NCBI GenBank assembly: GCA_032690845.1
Contig: CM064423.1
Coordinates: 33,030,903-33,094,902 of the forward strand
Reading direction: 5' to 3'
Source: Eleusine coracana subsp. coracana
Lineage: Eukaryota > Streptophyta > Magnoliopsida > Poales > Poaceae
DNA: 64,000 bases
Position numbers and translations under genes: made by a program. A model generated the notes under the pieces. That model was not told the origin of the DNA. It searched no databases and saw nothing but the letters and a program-made list of their open reading frames with translations. Position 1 is the first letter of the stretch; every line of letters begins with the position of its first letter. This document shows positions 48,171 through 59,057 of the stretch, piece by piece.

Positions 48171-48400
48171 AGGTGTGTTGAGGTATGTCGATGATGATGC
48201 GGAGGAGATGGCGAGCCCCTCGAGCCATCGTAAGGCACCAAAGTGTGTCGATTGATGTCGAGCTGAGATGATGAAGAACCCCTAAAGCCATTGAAGGGCC
48301 TCGAGGTATGTCGATGATGAGCCGAGGTGATGGCGAGCCCCTCGAGCCGACTTGAGGCACTAAGATATGTCAATGATGAGCCCCTCGAGTTGCTTTCGTC
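48171..48400. repeat. About 61-bp minisatellite in F (first block)
   Basis: Three to four units around GCGAGCCCCTCGAGCC and TATGTCGATGATGA, spaced about 61 bp (cores near 48211, 48272, 48333). Same family as the block at 48955. Confidence 0.7.
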
Positions 48401-48954
48401 GATGGTGGTATTTCTTGTGAAAATGATATCTGCAATAGTCTTCAAGTTGCTTAAGATTTGTGCTTAGAGCCAGTGGTGGAATGAACATGACGGTCATGAC
48501 ATCACGGCTAGCTATAGAGCGTTATGCTCTTGTCGAATATTCCAACTTCCTTCATGAAGTTGTTTCGACTCATCTGAGCGGCTAGCTATTGAGCGCTTAT
48601 TGCTTGCTAGGATAAAAAGTTGTTTTATTATCAGCGGTTTTTGTTTGAACCTTCGTTCCCTGACACTTCGTCAATGGTTCTAGCTGCAGCTTGATATACC
48701 TGGTGGGCACGAGGGTATTTCACTCGCTACTTGATTGTTTCGAGGATACCTAGAATAGGCAACTAACTAAGTGAAATTATGCCGAGGCGGAAGGATAAGA
48801 CAACTTATATTGTTGCATAGAGCATTGAGGCTACATGTTCCATGGCGTGCAACTTGTGCTTTTCAATTATTGAACCCCACGAGCCGCTGTAATGCATCAA
48901 GTGTGAGTTAATAATCTTGGTGAGTCGAAAGTCATTGGTGAGTTGATAATGACA

Positions 48955-49256
48955 CTGGAAGTCGTCAGTGAGCCCCTCGAGCCGCTGCAGGGCTTCGAGG
49001 GCAAGTTGAAGACATCGCTGAAGATCAACGGTGAGCACCTCGAGCTTTTGCAAGGCTTCAAGGATGACTCAAAAATGTCACCGAAGGTCGATGGCGAGCC
49101 CCTTGAGCCATTGTGAGGCTTCAAGGGTTAATTAAAAATGTCGCCAAGGTCGATGGCGAGCCCCTCGAGTCATTGTGAGGCTTCGAGGATTAATTAAAAA
49201 TGACGCCGAAGGTCAATAGCAAGCCCCTCGAGCTTTTGTGAGGCTTCGAGGGTTTT
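48955..49256. repeat. About 62-bp minisatellite in F (second block)
   Basis: Five units with the core GAGCCCCTCGAGC and GAGGCTTCGAGG, cores near 48968, 49031, 49093, 49155 and 49219. The core is itself near-palindromic around CTCGAG. Confidence 0.8.
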
Positions 49257-49539
49257 CGTGCTAGGTATTCCTTTCGTACTTTTTGCATGAAGTATCTTCA
49301 TTTTTGTTCAAGGTATCCACATTCAGTTGTATTGTGTGCATGTTGCTAACTGATAGATGATTGATCTGCTCAGTGTCCACCTGACCTTGTAGATGAGACT
49401 TAGATAACTATATGTAAGAATAGTTGTGCTACTTAGACCAGGAATATTTACTTATTTTTAGTGTTGCGTCAATCTTCTGTAATTTGACGCACAGGGGTTA
49501 TGCCCAGAGGTGTAAAAGCTCACCCCAAAGTAGTTTTAG

Positions 49540-50256
49540 GAGACTTTTTATGAGCTTTTGGCTCTTTGTTGAGATTTTTAATTTTTCTCTCTTTGGGCTG
49601 CTTTTTATGAGCTGTTGGCTCTTTGTTGAGATTTTTTATTTTTGCTCACTTTGGTAGACTTTTAATGAGCTCTTGGCTCTTTGTTGAAGTGACCATTAGT
49701 AAATAAGAATGTGTGATTCCTCATTGAGGGCCTCAAGCCCCTCGAGTGGGTTTTGATGGTTGGAAGATCTGCGCTTTGACGCAGAGCTTTGTATGCAAGA
49801 AGTTGTGCTTAATTCGAGCTTGAAGTGTAGTATGTGTTCTGGAGGAGAAAAGGTATCCCATGGTGAATATTTTTGCTTATTTTGAGTCAGAAGTGTTGGT
49901 GGGTAGCACATGAATTAAAACCCTCAACACTTCGATGTGCGTTGTGCAAAGTTTCACAACGGTCACAAACCTCGATGGGTGTTGTGCAAATTTTGGTCTC
50001 TTGCAGACTTCGTACAATGTTGGTACATTATTGATTTTTTCGACTATTTTTCTCTTTTAAGATTTTTGGAGCATTTCTAGCTTTTTGTAGAGATTTTTTA
50101 ACTTTTGCTCGCTTTGGAAGACTTTTATGAACTCTTGGCTCTTTGTCTATTTTTTCCGACATTTGCTCCCTTGGGAGACTTTTATGAGCTCTTGGCTCTT
50201 TGTCGATTTTTCCGACATTTGCTCCCTTGGGAGACTTTTATGAGCACTTGGCTCTT
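49540..50256. repeat. TTTTATGAGCTCTTGGCTCTTTG repeat family in F
   Basis: Two clusters (about 49540-49690 and 50093-50256) of a unit of 48-58 bp around GAGACTTTTATGAGCTCTTG. The second cluster is the more regular, with starts near 50121, 50178 and 50234. Confidence 0.7.
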
Positions 50257-51835
50257 GTGGCCTTAGCCATGCAATGATATGCTTTGGGGCATATGATGAA
50301 ATGAGTAAATTTGCGTATAAAGTACAGATCAGGAGAGCACATCATAGGCTCCTGACAACAGATATAATTTGAATGCTCGTTAATGGCTTTATCCATAGAA
50401 CAATTAACTTGTAAAAATCAACAATGTAGGGTCTCATATATATTTTGAGCCATTGTCCTTTACCAAGCAAATGAATGTAAGTGACGCTTGCTAAGGAAAA
50501 ATAGCATAGCCGAAGACCATTGATTAGAAAATACTATTACTGTTGACTCTCTGATGTCGAGTGAAGAAACACAGATCAATGATTAGAAATCAATAAACCT
50601 GCGTACAAAGAGGGATAGTCTTGCATGATAGGGAGCTTAAGGATGCGAAGCCCAGCAAGATAGTGACAGAAAAAATTTTGATATAAAAAACAAGGAGAGG
50701 TCTCCTTGGGAATTTGCTAGTTGGGCAAATCATGTGTGAGCAGCCCTATTAGTTGAGTGACAATGCTGTTGCTAAAATATTCACACTAGGGTGATGAATG
50801 AGTGTGACACGGAAAATATTACATTCATGTAAGCCTGCACAAGATTTATTTAGGCCTCTGCAGGTAATTGTTGACTAAATGTGTCGAGGTCACGACATCA
50901 TCAAATGCTAAAACATTTTATTTTATTTTATTATTGTGTAAAGGTAAAGCATTGTTAGACCAGAACAATAAATCTTCGGATGGTGTCCAATGCATTTAGC
51001 AAGCCCGGTGCCAGGTAGGGGTGCTAGGAAATTTTATTCCCGCTATATTGTTTTGTCCAAATGACTCTCGCATGGGTGCGACGTGCATGATGCTGCATGC
51101 AGTTAAGGTGAGCGCTAAGCAGTCAATTGCTATGTGTAGGTTGCTTGCGACAAGATGTGAATAATATGGCAGCCACCTGCGCCTCCGTGTTGCTTTTCGC
51201 TGCGACGGCTTGGCTTCCTAAGGTGTCATGAACAGCACACAGGGGTTCATCACTTGCGTGCTTGTCGCACGAGGATTCAGAATGCTACTCTTTCAAGGGT
51301 TCCGCGCTTGCTCCATGATGTTGCTGCGCTTGCCACGTGGAGGAGACAGCACAGCTTCATTCAAGGTTTTTGCGCTCGCCATTAAAGAATTCCGAGCGCT
51401 TGCCGCACGAAGGTTGTGAGTGCAGCTTGACTTGTGAGGGCTCCGTGCTTGCTCAATGTTCTAGATGCTGCTCAGGTTTCCATGCTTTCCACATGCTGGT
51501 TGTAGGTGTGACTTGACTTGCCGGTTTGCTGCGTGGATGGCGCAATTGAAAAAAGTGGCCCCCTTAAGCAGTTTGTGAATTGTGCGAGGGCAAGCGAGGG
51601 TGATCGAGGGATCAAGTCTGTAGGTACTTTGTGAATTGATGAGCGAGGGTGACATCTGTGTACATATGGGTAGGCTTATAGTTCGAGGGGTGTTCCAAGG
51701 ACACCTCAAAGCTCTTTAACTTGTTGTGTGGGGATGCCACGAAGGGTACCAAGGTGTAGAGTAGTAAGAGAGATGAAATATTCTCATGTAAACTCATACA
51801 AGGGTCAACTAGACGTGCGAATGATAGGTGTAGAG

Positions 51836-52461
51836 TGCCCGATCTTTCGGCGAGTGGAGATAACTTCGATTTGGTGGATGTCGACCCTCACGATCCGACT
51901 ACGATGAGCAAATCGAAGCGCCAATGCAATCGCTGAACCAACTTACGGAGGATATTAACCTTGCGATAAACAAGATCAACCTGATCACGAGGATCAATTC
52001 TTACGCACAATCGAAGAACGAGCAAGAATTAGAGGCGAGCAATCTGATGTATTGCACGAAGGTGGAGTTCTGAATTCACGTCGAGAGATGAATGTATAGC
52101 TAAGCTAAACTTAAAACAAAACTCAAAGATTGCAAGGGGCGCAGCCCTTGACTAAATAGGGGAAGGACGAGGCATCTAGGGCCGGTTGAAGTGGAGAGGC
52201 GCGCGGTGGAGAGGGAGTCCCGCGACTTGGGCCACGTGGGCCTTCGGGCGGTGTCATCCTGGGCCGTCGTTCCTTAGCATCAAAACCGTCTTTAATTCCT
52301 GGGCTCAAGCTCTAGTGATTCGGCCCTTGTATGTCGTCGTCTCGTTAGAAGATGGATCCGTAACTCGAGGGGGCGCGACGACGAGAGGTGGAGGCATGAC
52401 AACTTGGTTTGGCGCGCCATCTTCTGTCGTCATTATTCGTATGTCGTTGATGTCCTCATCA
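51836..52461 (-). mobile_element. 3' LTR of CRM-type element E
   Basis: 626 bp; minus strand starts TGATGAGGACATCAACGAC at 52461, the hallmark start of CRM (centromeric retrotransposon) LTRs, and ends ...GATCGGGCA at 51836. The pol frame runs into it and stops at 52305, a known CRM feature. The left end could lie further out, because the right copy is cut by a deletion; no target duplication was found (TAGAG versus GTGAA). Confidence 0.8.
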
Positions 52462-53886
52462 ACCTCCCCTTCTTGAAGTGGAGTCGTTCTCAACGGCAAC
52501 TCATCATCCTCACCCAAGTATGGTTTCAAATCTATAACATTAAAACTAGTGGAAACACCAAACTCCATGGGCAAATCAAGAACATAAGCATTATCGTTAA
52601 TCTTGGTCAGCACTTTAAAAGGACCAGCAGCACGAGGCATCAGTTTAGAACGACGCAATGTAGGAAATCTATCTTTACATAAGTGCAACCAAACCAAATC
52701 ACCAGGTTCAAAAGAAATATGTTTTCTACCTTTACTATCAGTAACTTGATACTTTTTATTAGCAACGGCAATATTGTGTTGTGTTTCTTCATGCAATTGT
52801 TTTATGTGATCAATATGAGCAAGAGCATCAAGATGTGGTTCATCTTTAGCATCAATAGCAAACAAATCAATAGGCGCCCTAGGAACATAGCCATAAACAA
52901 CCTCAAAAGGACACATCTTAGTGGCAAAATGTGTAGCACGATTATAAGCAAATTCAACATGAGGTAAACAATCTTCTCAACGTCTCCAGTTTTTATCTAG
53001 AACAGCTCTAAGCATAGCAGACAAAGTTCTATTTACTACCTCAGTTTACCCATCAGTTTGAGGATGACAAGTAGTACTAAACAGCAGCTTAGTTCCTAAT
53101 TTATTCCAAAGAGAACGCCAAAAATGACTAAGAAACTTAGCATCATGATCAGAGACAATTATTTTAGGAATTCCATGCAATCTAACAATCTCTCTAAAGA
53201 ATAATTCAGCAACATTTGAGGCGTCATCAGTTTTATGACAAGGTATAAAGTAAGCCATTTTAGAGAAACGATCAACAACCACAAAAATACTGTCCCTCCC
53301 CTTCTTAGTGCGAGGCAATCCCAAAATAAAATCCATCGAAATATCATACCAAGGAAAAGAGGGAACAAGCAAGGGCATATACATGTAGTGCAGCATGCAA
53401 CAAGGCGCTCAACATCACGGCGCATCCGTGGCCAAAAGAAATTATCAGCCAACACCTCATGTGTCTTGAAAACGCCGAAGTAACCCATAAGACCACCTCC
53501 ATGCGCCTCCTGTAACAACAAAAGATGAACCGAGCTAGCTGGAATACATAACTTGTTAGCACGAAACAGGAACCCATCCTGCATATGAAATTTTCCCCAA
53601 GGTTTGCCATCCTTACAATGCATCATAATATCACAAAAATCAACATCATTCACATATTGATCTTTTAAAGCTTGCAAACCAAAGATTTTAAAGTCTAATT
53701 GGGACAGCATCATATAACAACGAGACAAAGCATCGGCAATCACATTTTTCTTCCCGTTTTTATGTTTAATGATGTATGGAAAAGATTCAATAAATTCAAC
53801 CCATTTAGCATGATGACGGTTCAGATTAGTTTGGGTTCTCATATGTTTCAAAGCCTCATGATCAGAATGAATAATAAATTCGCGAG
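52305..53886 (-). pseudogene. CRM-type pol remnant: RNase H end, integrase, C-terminal tail
   Basis: Read right to left. The frame begins inside RNase H right at the LTR border ([12 protein letters not shown], then [19 protein letters not shown]), so primer site, gag, protease, RT and most of RNase H are deleted. Integrase follows: the zinc region ends at CCTTC near 53395, where about 35 bp are missing and the frame shifts; the core has [17 protein letters not shown] with its first Asp and [13 protein letters not shown] with the second. Stops: TAA at 53046-53048 (Gln expected in GQTE) and TGA at 52977-52979 (Trp expected). The last open part (52916-52305) has GDLVWLHLCKDRFPTLRRSK and GVSTSFNVIDLKPY, then about 52 residues encoded in the LTR ending GRITRA. 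CRM integrases carry a targeting tail here instead of a chromodomain. Inactive. Confidence 0.87.
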
Positions 53887-54511
53887 TGCCCGATCTTTCG
53901 GCGAGTGAAGATAACTTCGATTTGGTGGATGTCGACCCTCATGATCCGACTATGACGAGCAAGCTGAAGCGCCAATGCAATCGTTGAACCAACTTCCGGA
54001 GGATATTAACCTTGCGGTAAACAAGATCAACCTGATCACGAGGATCAATTCTTACGCGCAATCGAAGAACGAGCAAGAATTAGAGGCGAGCAATCTGATG
54101 TATTACACAAAGGTGGAGTTCTTAATTCACGTCGAGAGACGGATGTATGGCTAAGCTAAACTTAAAACAAAACTCAAAGATTGCAAGGGGCGCAGCCCTT
54201 GACTAAATAGGAGAAGGACGAGGCATCTAGGGCCGGCTGAAGTGGAGAGGCGCGCGGTGGAGAGGGAGTCACGCGACTTGGGCCACGTGGGCCTTCAGGC
54301 GGTGTCATCCTGGGTCGTCGTTCCTTAGCATCAAAACCGTCTTCAATTCCTGGGCTCGAGCTCTAGTGATTGGGCCCTTGTACGTTATGGTCTCGTTAGA
54401 AGATGGATTCGTAACTCGAGGGGCGCGACGACGAGAGGTGGAGGCGTGACAACTTGGTTTGGCGCGCCATCTTCCGTCGTCATTATTCGTATGTCGTTGA
54501 TGTCCTCATCA
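53887..54511 (-). mobile_element. 5' LTR of CRM-type element E
   Basis: 625 bp, closely matching 51836-52461, starting TGATGAGGAC on the minus strand at 54511. Its inner edge joins RNase H coding sequence with a shared GAG trinucleotide, which marks the deletion point. Confidence 0.8.
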
Positions 54512-55907
54512 GTGAAGGTGATGGCTGATTAAAATATTAACTAAAGGTCAAAACCTCACAGAAAGTCAAAACATTATTTTTAGATGAAGGAGTAGACGAA
54601 GACTCTCTTGGTGCTGAACTACTTGCTAATGTTATACAACAGTTTTCTTCTTGTGTGTAGATGTGCAGACTATATATTCATAGTAGAGAAAAATGTTTGT
54701 TAGGATACAATTTGCACGGAAGCCATAAACGAAGGTTATGGCTTAATGAAGTTTGTGGGATATAAGAATGCGTGAGGAGCTGGATAGAATATAATCCTAA
54801 TGTGCATGCACGCACTTCACGGGGAGTGCGGTTTGACTGGCTACTCGAGGGTTCTGGAGATGCTTTGTGGCTACGAGTGAGACTTGCGGCTCGAAGGTTG
54901 CTATGTCAAGGCTCGAAGGTTGCTAGACTTGCGGCTCGAAGCTTACTTGACTGGCTAGTCGCTCGAAGGTTCTGATGAGGTTACCTCAAGGCTGCTCGAC
55001 TTGCGGCTCCAGGGTTCCGAGGATACGTTACGCTTACTTGACTTGTCACTCGAAGGTTTTCATGAAGACATCTCACGATCGAGGCCGCTTGACTTGCAGC
55101 TCGAGGATTCCGAGGATGCGTCGAAGTTGCGCGCTGTCGCTTGGCAAAGGTTTTGCTTCATTGTTTGGTGGACGTTGCGAGTGCCGTCCACGAAGGTTGC
55201 CGATGTTGCCATGGAGGTTGCCGAGCTCGCTGCGGAGGTTGCCAAGCTTGCCGAGGAGGTTGCTGAGCTTGTCGCGAAGGTTGCCAAGCTTGTCACGATG
55301 GTAGCCGTGCTTGCCGTGGAGGTTACCGAGCTCGCTGTGGAGGTTGCCATGGAGATTGCCGAGCTTGCCACAGAGGCTACCAAGCTCACTGCGGAGGTTG
55401 CCGAGCTCACTGCGGAGGATGTCGAGCTCGCTGCAGAAGCCGCGGAGATTGCCGAGCTCACGGCGAAGGTTGCCAAGCTTGCCGCGGAGGTTGCCGAGTT
55501 CGGGCTCTTGGCCAGGATGCTTGACTTGCTCGCAGATGGCTCTGACTTGTTTCGAGGATGGGTGTGTTCAAAGTGTTCGGAATTTAAACACTCAAGGTGC
55601 TCCAAAATTGAGCTCGCGAGATGTTCTGAGCTAAGGCTGCTCGAAGGTTGCTTGACTTGTTGGGATACTACAAGGTTACATGTATAGAGGGGTTACATGC
55701 ATTGCCCCTTCGAGGTGTTTCGGCAAGGACAGCTCACTTGAGGTGCCCTGTCACATGAAGTATTGGTGCTTGCAGAGTGATGCGGCATGCTTCGCTGAGC
55801 TTCCCAAGATTCCTTGCTCGGTCAAGTAATGCACGAGGTATCATCGCTAGCTATTAAAATCCACGCGTATGCCAAACAGCTTCGTGTGTCATGCCGAGCT
55901 TGACGAA
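54512..55907. mobile_element. Probable continuation of element F
   Basis: TCGAAGGTTGC- and GACTTGCGGC-type motifs recur from 54825 onward and resemble 51190-51430 on the other side of E. It contains the heptad minisatellite and ends at element G. The assignment to F rests on this similarity only. Confidence 0.45.
55196..55502 (+). repeat. 21-bp minisatellite encoding a heptad coiled coil
   Basis: About a dozen units of GTTGCCGAGCTCGCTGCGGAG type, mostly 21 bp apart (for example 55217, 55238, 55259, 55280, 55301, 55322), with a few units carrying extra triplets. The plus frame is open from 55001 to 55687 (229 codons, no ATG at its beginning; the first ATG inside the array is near 55210). Each unit reads V-A-E/K-L-A-x-E, hydrophobic at the first and fourth positions, so the product would be a near-ideal coiled coil. 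No homologue recognised; it lies inside a transposon of minisatellites. Confidence 0.8.
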
Positions 55908-57358
55908 TGTTGGTCGTACCTACACGCCCACTATATACCGCAAGAGGACGGTGTATGATTGTAGCACTTTTTCCCTTAAATTGAGTATTCCAAGGTTTAT
56001 CGAATCCACTGGGACCTTAGGGATAATTAAACAACGTTAACAGTAAAAGATCTAGTCAAAGCTACTGTCAAATTTAGGTTGCATGAGGGGAAGACTGGCC
56101 AGCGCAAAGGTGCGCCAGACAGTAAATCAGTTGTTGCGCCGATCGACACAGGAGTTGAGCCGATCGGCACACTGGTGAATCTAAGCCAAAGTGCGCCAGA
56201 TGCCTTGTAAGCCTATGTTGTTAAGTGAGTAACCAGATATCTACTAGTGAGATCGTAATCAGAAAGTCTAATTAAATAGCATCATAATGGGTAATTACAT
56301 AGATCAATGAAAACCTATAATGAATAAGACCACCCTGCTTTCAGAGCGGCTCCCGATTTATCGCTGCCGAGAGGAAACCCTTAATCGCGCGAGTATCTTA
56401 CCCTACTCAACTATCCAATAGTGCTGCGCAGGCTTAGTGCTGTCACCGCTAAACCACACTACTAGCATCATCAAGCAACCATAATCAATACAATGTCCGA
56501 ATACTATCCTAATCACCACGATCAAGATAATATCAACTTACTTAGCCTAGAACTAAGCAATTGAAATAAGCACATGCATGATTATAGAATCAAGACAGAG
56601 AAATCACCAAAACCATCATCAACATATTCAATCATCCTTGAGATACATAGAGTAAGATTCATCCCCGTCGAGATGGCCTACCTTGACGGATCAACTCTTA
56701 ACACCAATGGTTCTTGAAACTCAACTAGAGATCTATTCTAACGGGGCAAGCCCCGGTGGCTCTAACTCACGGATCTGTTGTCCCTCTGTCACCTCCTCCT
56801 CTCTGCGGCCAGGGTTTACAAGTATTTATAGGGGTTCTACTCGTAAAGGACTCAGTTTCTAGCAAATAAGGCGGTTGCGCCGATCGGCGCAAGCCGTGTC
56901 TTCTCTAGTTTCTTCTCCAAGTCGGTTCCTTTGTCTTCCACAGCTGCCATATGGGCCTTTTCCTTCGAGATAAAGTCTTATACTGCACGTCGAGATCTTG
57001 AAGTTCTATAAATCTTCTAGGCAAATATCTTCAAGTGTCTTGCGCAGATAAACTTCCACAAACATGTGGAATGGGCCTCGGTCACTTCTGTGGGCCAAAA
57101 CACCCTAGTGCTGACCGGCTCATGGACTGCACTGATCGGCGCACTGGGCTTCTTCAGTGCTTTTTGTCGGTTCTAGATTCCTGCTCTCTCCAGCATCACT
57201 TTAATCACCAATTTTACCTGTTTCTGCAATAAAGCTCCAAAACAACGCATATACAAATATATAGATAATATGATAGGTAAATGGCCTAAATTAGTATCAA
57301 TTATGCTCTAATTGGGGTAATATTCATATATAAAAGGGGCATTTGGGAAGTGCCAACA
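55908..57358 (-). mobile_element. 3' LTR of Athila-type element G
   Basis: 1451 bp; minus strand TGTTGGCACTTCCC at 57358 to CGACCAACA at 55908. TATA box at 56819-56832. A polypurine tract follows on its internal side. It carries copies of the 16-bp palindrome in the upstream part (57109, 57128, 56876) and in the transcript part (56156, 56135). Outer flank ACGAA (55903-55907) is the candidate target duplication; the partner lies beyond the window. Confidence 0.82.
56819..56832 (-). promoter_or_regulatory. TATA box of G LTR
   Basis: Minus strand CCTATAAATACTTG, about 530 bp from the LTR start. A single palindrome copy (56876-56891) sits about 45 bp upstream of it. Confidence 0.55.
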
Positions 57359-57377
57359 GTTCCCCCACACTTAAACC
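57359..57377 (-). promoter_or_regulatory. Polypurine tract of G
   Basis: Minus strand AAGTGTGGGGGAAC ends at the LTR start. A second similar tract (AAGTGTGGGGGGAATG) lies at about 57985-58002, an internal extra copy. Confidence 0.75.
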
Positions 57378-58769
57378 TTTGCTCGTCCCGAGTAAAGTAA
57401 AAGAAAGAAAAATCAAAAAACATACTTTTTCTATCATAAAAGATATTTCAAATCAGCAAATGTTGAGCATTGTTCTATTATGGTGTATTTCATATTGGTA
57501 TTCCGCAAAATAGTTCAAATATGGGCATAAAGCTTAAAGTTTCTCCCCAAAGCAACAGATCATGTCCAACTCACAAATTATAACTTTTCCACACATGTAA
57601 ATTACTTAAAAGATTGTTGTGAACATAGAGAATCTATCTTCCAAATAATCCAAGGCAACAAGTCATCTTTCAAATCACTCAACCTATATCCTACAACATA
57701 ATGATCAAGTAATATTAGTGTAAGGCTTATATGAGTAGCTAGGTGAGGTAATTCAAGGATTGCAAACATAAATCAATAATATATTGTAAAGCTAGGAGAT
57801 TATTCTTCATTAGAATTATAGAAACTTATCAAGATGGCCATTAAGAAAGAAAAATTTAAGAAAGGACTCACACTTTGGATATGTGGACATGTGCATAGAA
57901 AAAATTTGATCTTGGAAGATTGCACATGGTTGGAATGATTCATGGCTATATTAGAATGAATTTCGAGAATAAGCATGTCATATACATTCCCCCCACACTT
58001 AAAATTTTGCTAGTCCCTTAGCAAACAGCAGAGCTTTTCTCTTTTTTTTCCTTTTCCTTTTTTTTCACTTCTTGTTTCTCCCTTTTTTTTTTATTTTGCT
58101 CTCTGCTGCGCCGATCGGCTCAGGGTGCGCCAATCGGCTCTCAACCCAAATTCACCAACATTTGTTGGTATTTGATCCATCTGGTTTCAACATTTATTCA
58201 AGAATTAAATATAGCCAGAAATATAGGATGTGGTCAAGGAATGATACTCAACAAGATGTTTTGGGTTTATGGTAGTGTACTCAGCGGAATTGAATTTTTC
58301 CATGAGTAATTCAAGCCTAGAAAAAGATACACAAAGAATTGCCATCTTAGTAAAGTTCATACCAAAAAGAATTAAATCCTAACCGAACTCAACCATCAAT
58401 TTAATGTTTATCTACATATCAAAGGTTCATGAGTATTGCTCAAAATATGCCATTGGTAGGTAAGGATCTTGAAAACAATAAATTCCAAAGTTCACAACAT
58501 GAAAATTTATTTATGAAAAGATTGGTACTAAGTTATTATCACAAACTGGACAACACAAATGAAGCACATGGGTACTCAAAATTGCTCCACATAAGACATA
58601 TTTGCCGAATAATCATTAAGTGTAAGTTTGAAATTTTATTCAATGCTCAACATTATTTGGTCTTCATCAACACTTTTCAAGAAAGAATAAGTAACTCAAT
58701 TATCCTAAAAGAGCATAACTGCCACCATTATATTAAGATCGAAACTCGAATACATGGTGTTGATTTTTG

Positions 58770-58935
58770 CACACACTTGCATGAAAATAAAACTACTACT
58801 AACACACTTGCATGAAAATAAAACTACTACTAACTACTACTAACACACTTGCAAGAAAGTAAAACTACTACTAACACACTTGCATGAAAATAAAACTACT
58901 ACTAACTACTACTAACACACTTGCATGAAAGTAAG
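58770..58935. repeat. ACACACTTGCATGAAA tandem repeat in G
   Basis: Five copies of ACACACTTGCATGAAAATA plus ACTACTACTA, alternating between about 31 and 42 bp because of extra ACTACTACTA triplets. It lies between the extra ORF and the LTR. Confidence 0.85.
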
Positions 58936-59057
58936 CACACCCGATACATAATTTCCCAACCCACTCACACACATATAAGCAAATAAAGAAAAAGATTACA
59001 AAAGATAAAAGAAAACACAAACCGGGAAACCGATACACGTGCCAACTCCTAGGCACT

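Larger units (their letters stand above)
47873..51835 (-). mobile_element. Internal region of element F, non-coding
   Basis: No gag-pol in any frame. Dominated by diverged minisatellites annotated separately. The rest is AT-rich (50260-51000) or contains GCTTGCCGCACGAAGG-like runs (51190-51430) resembling 54830-55060, which suggests that both sides of element E belong to F. Confidence 0.55.

Noticed and set aside
51002..51023. Tat-type primer site GGTGCCAGGTAGGGG on the plus strand
   Set aside because: It resembles TTGGCGCGCCAGGTAGGGG, but no LTR end or second LTR could be found around it, and it opposes element F's orientation.
51831..54516. Target-site duplication for element E
   Set aside because: Flanks TAGAG and GTGAA do not match; the inner LTR edge is deleted, so the true left terminus is unknown.
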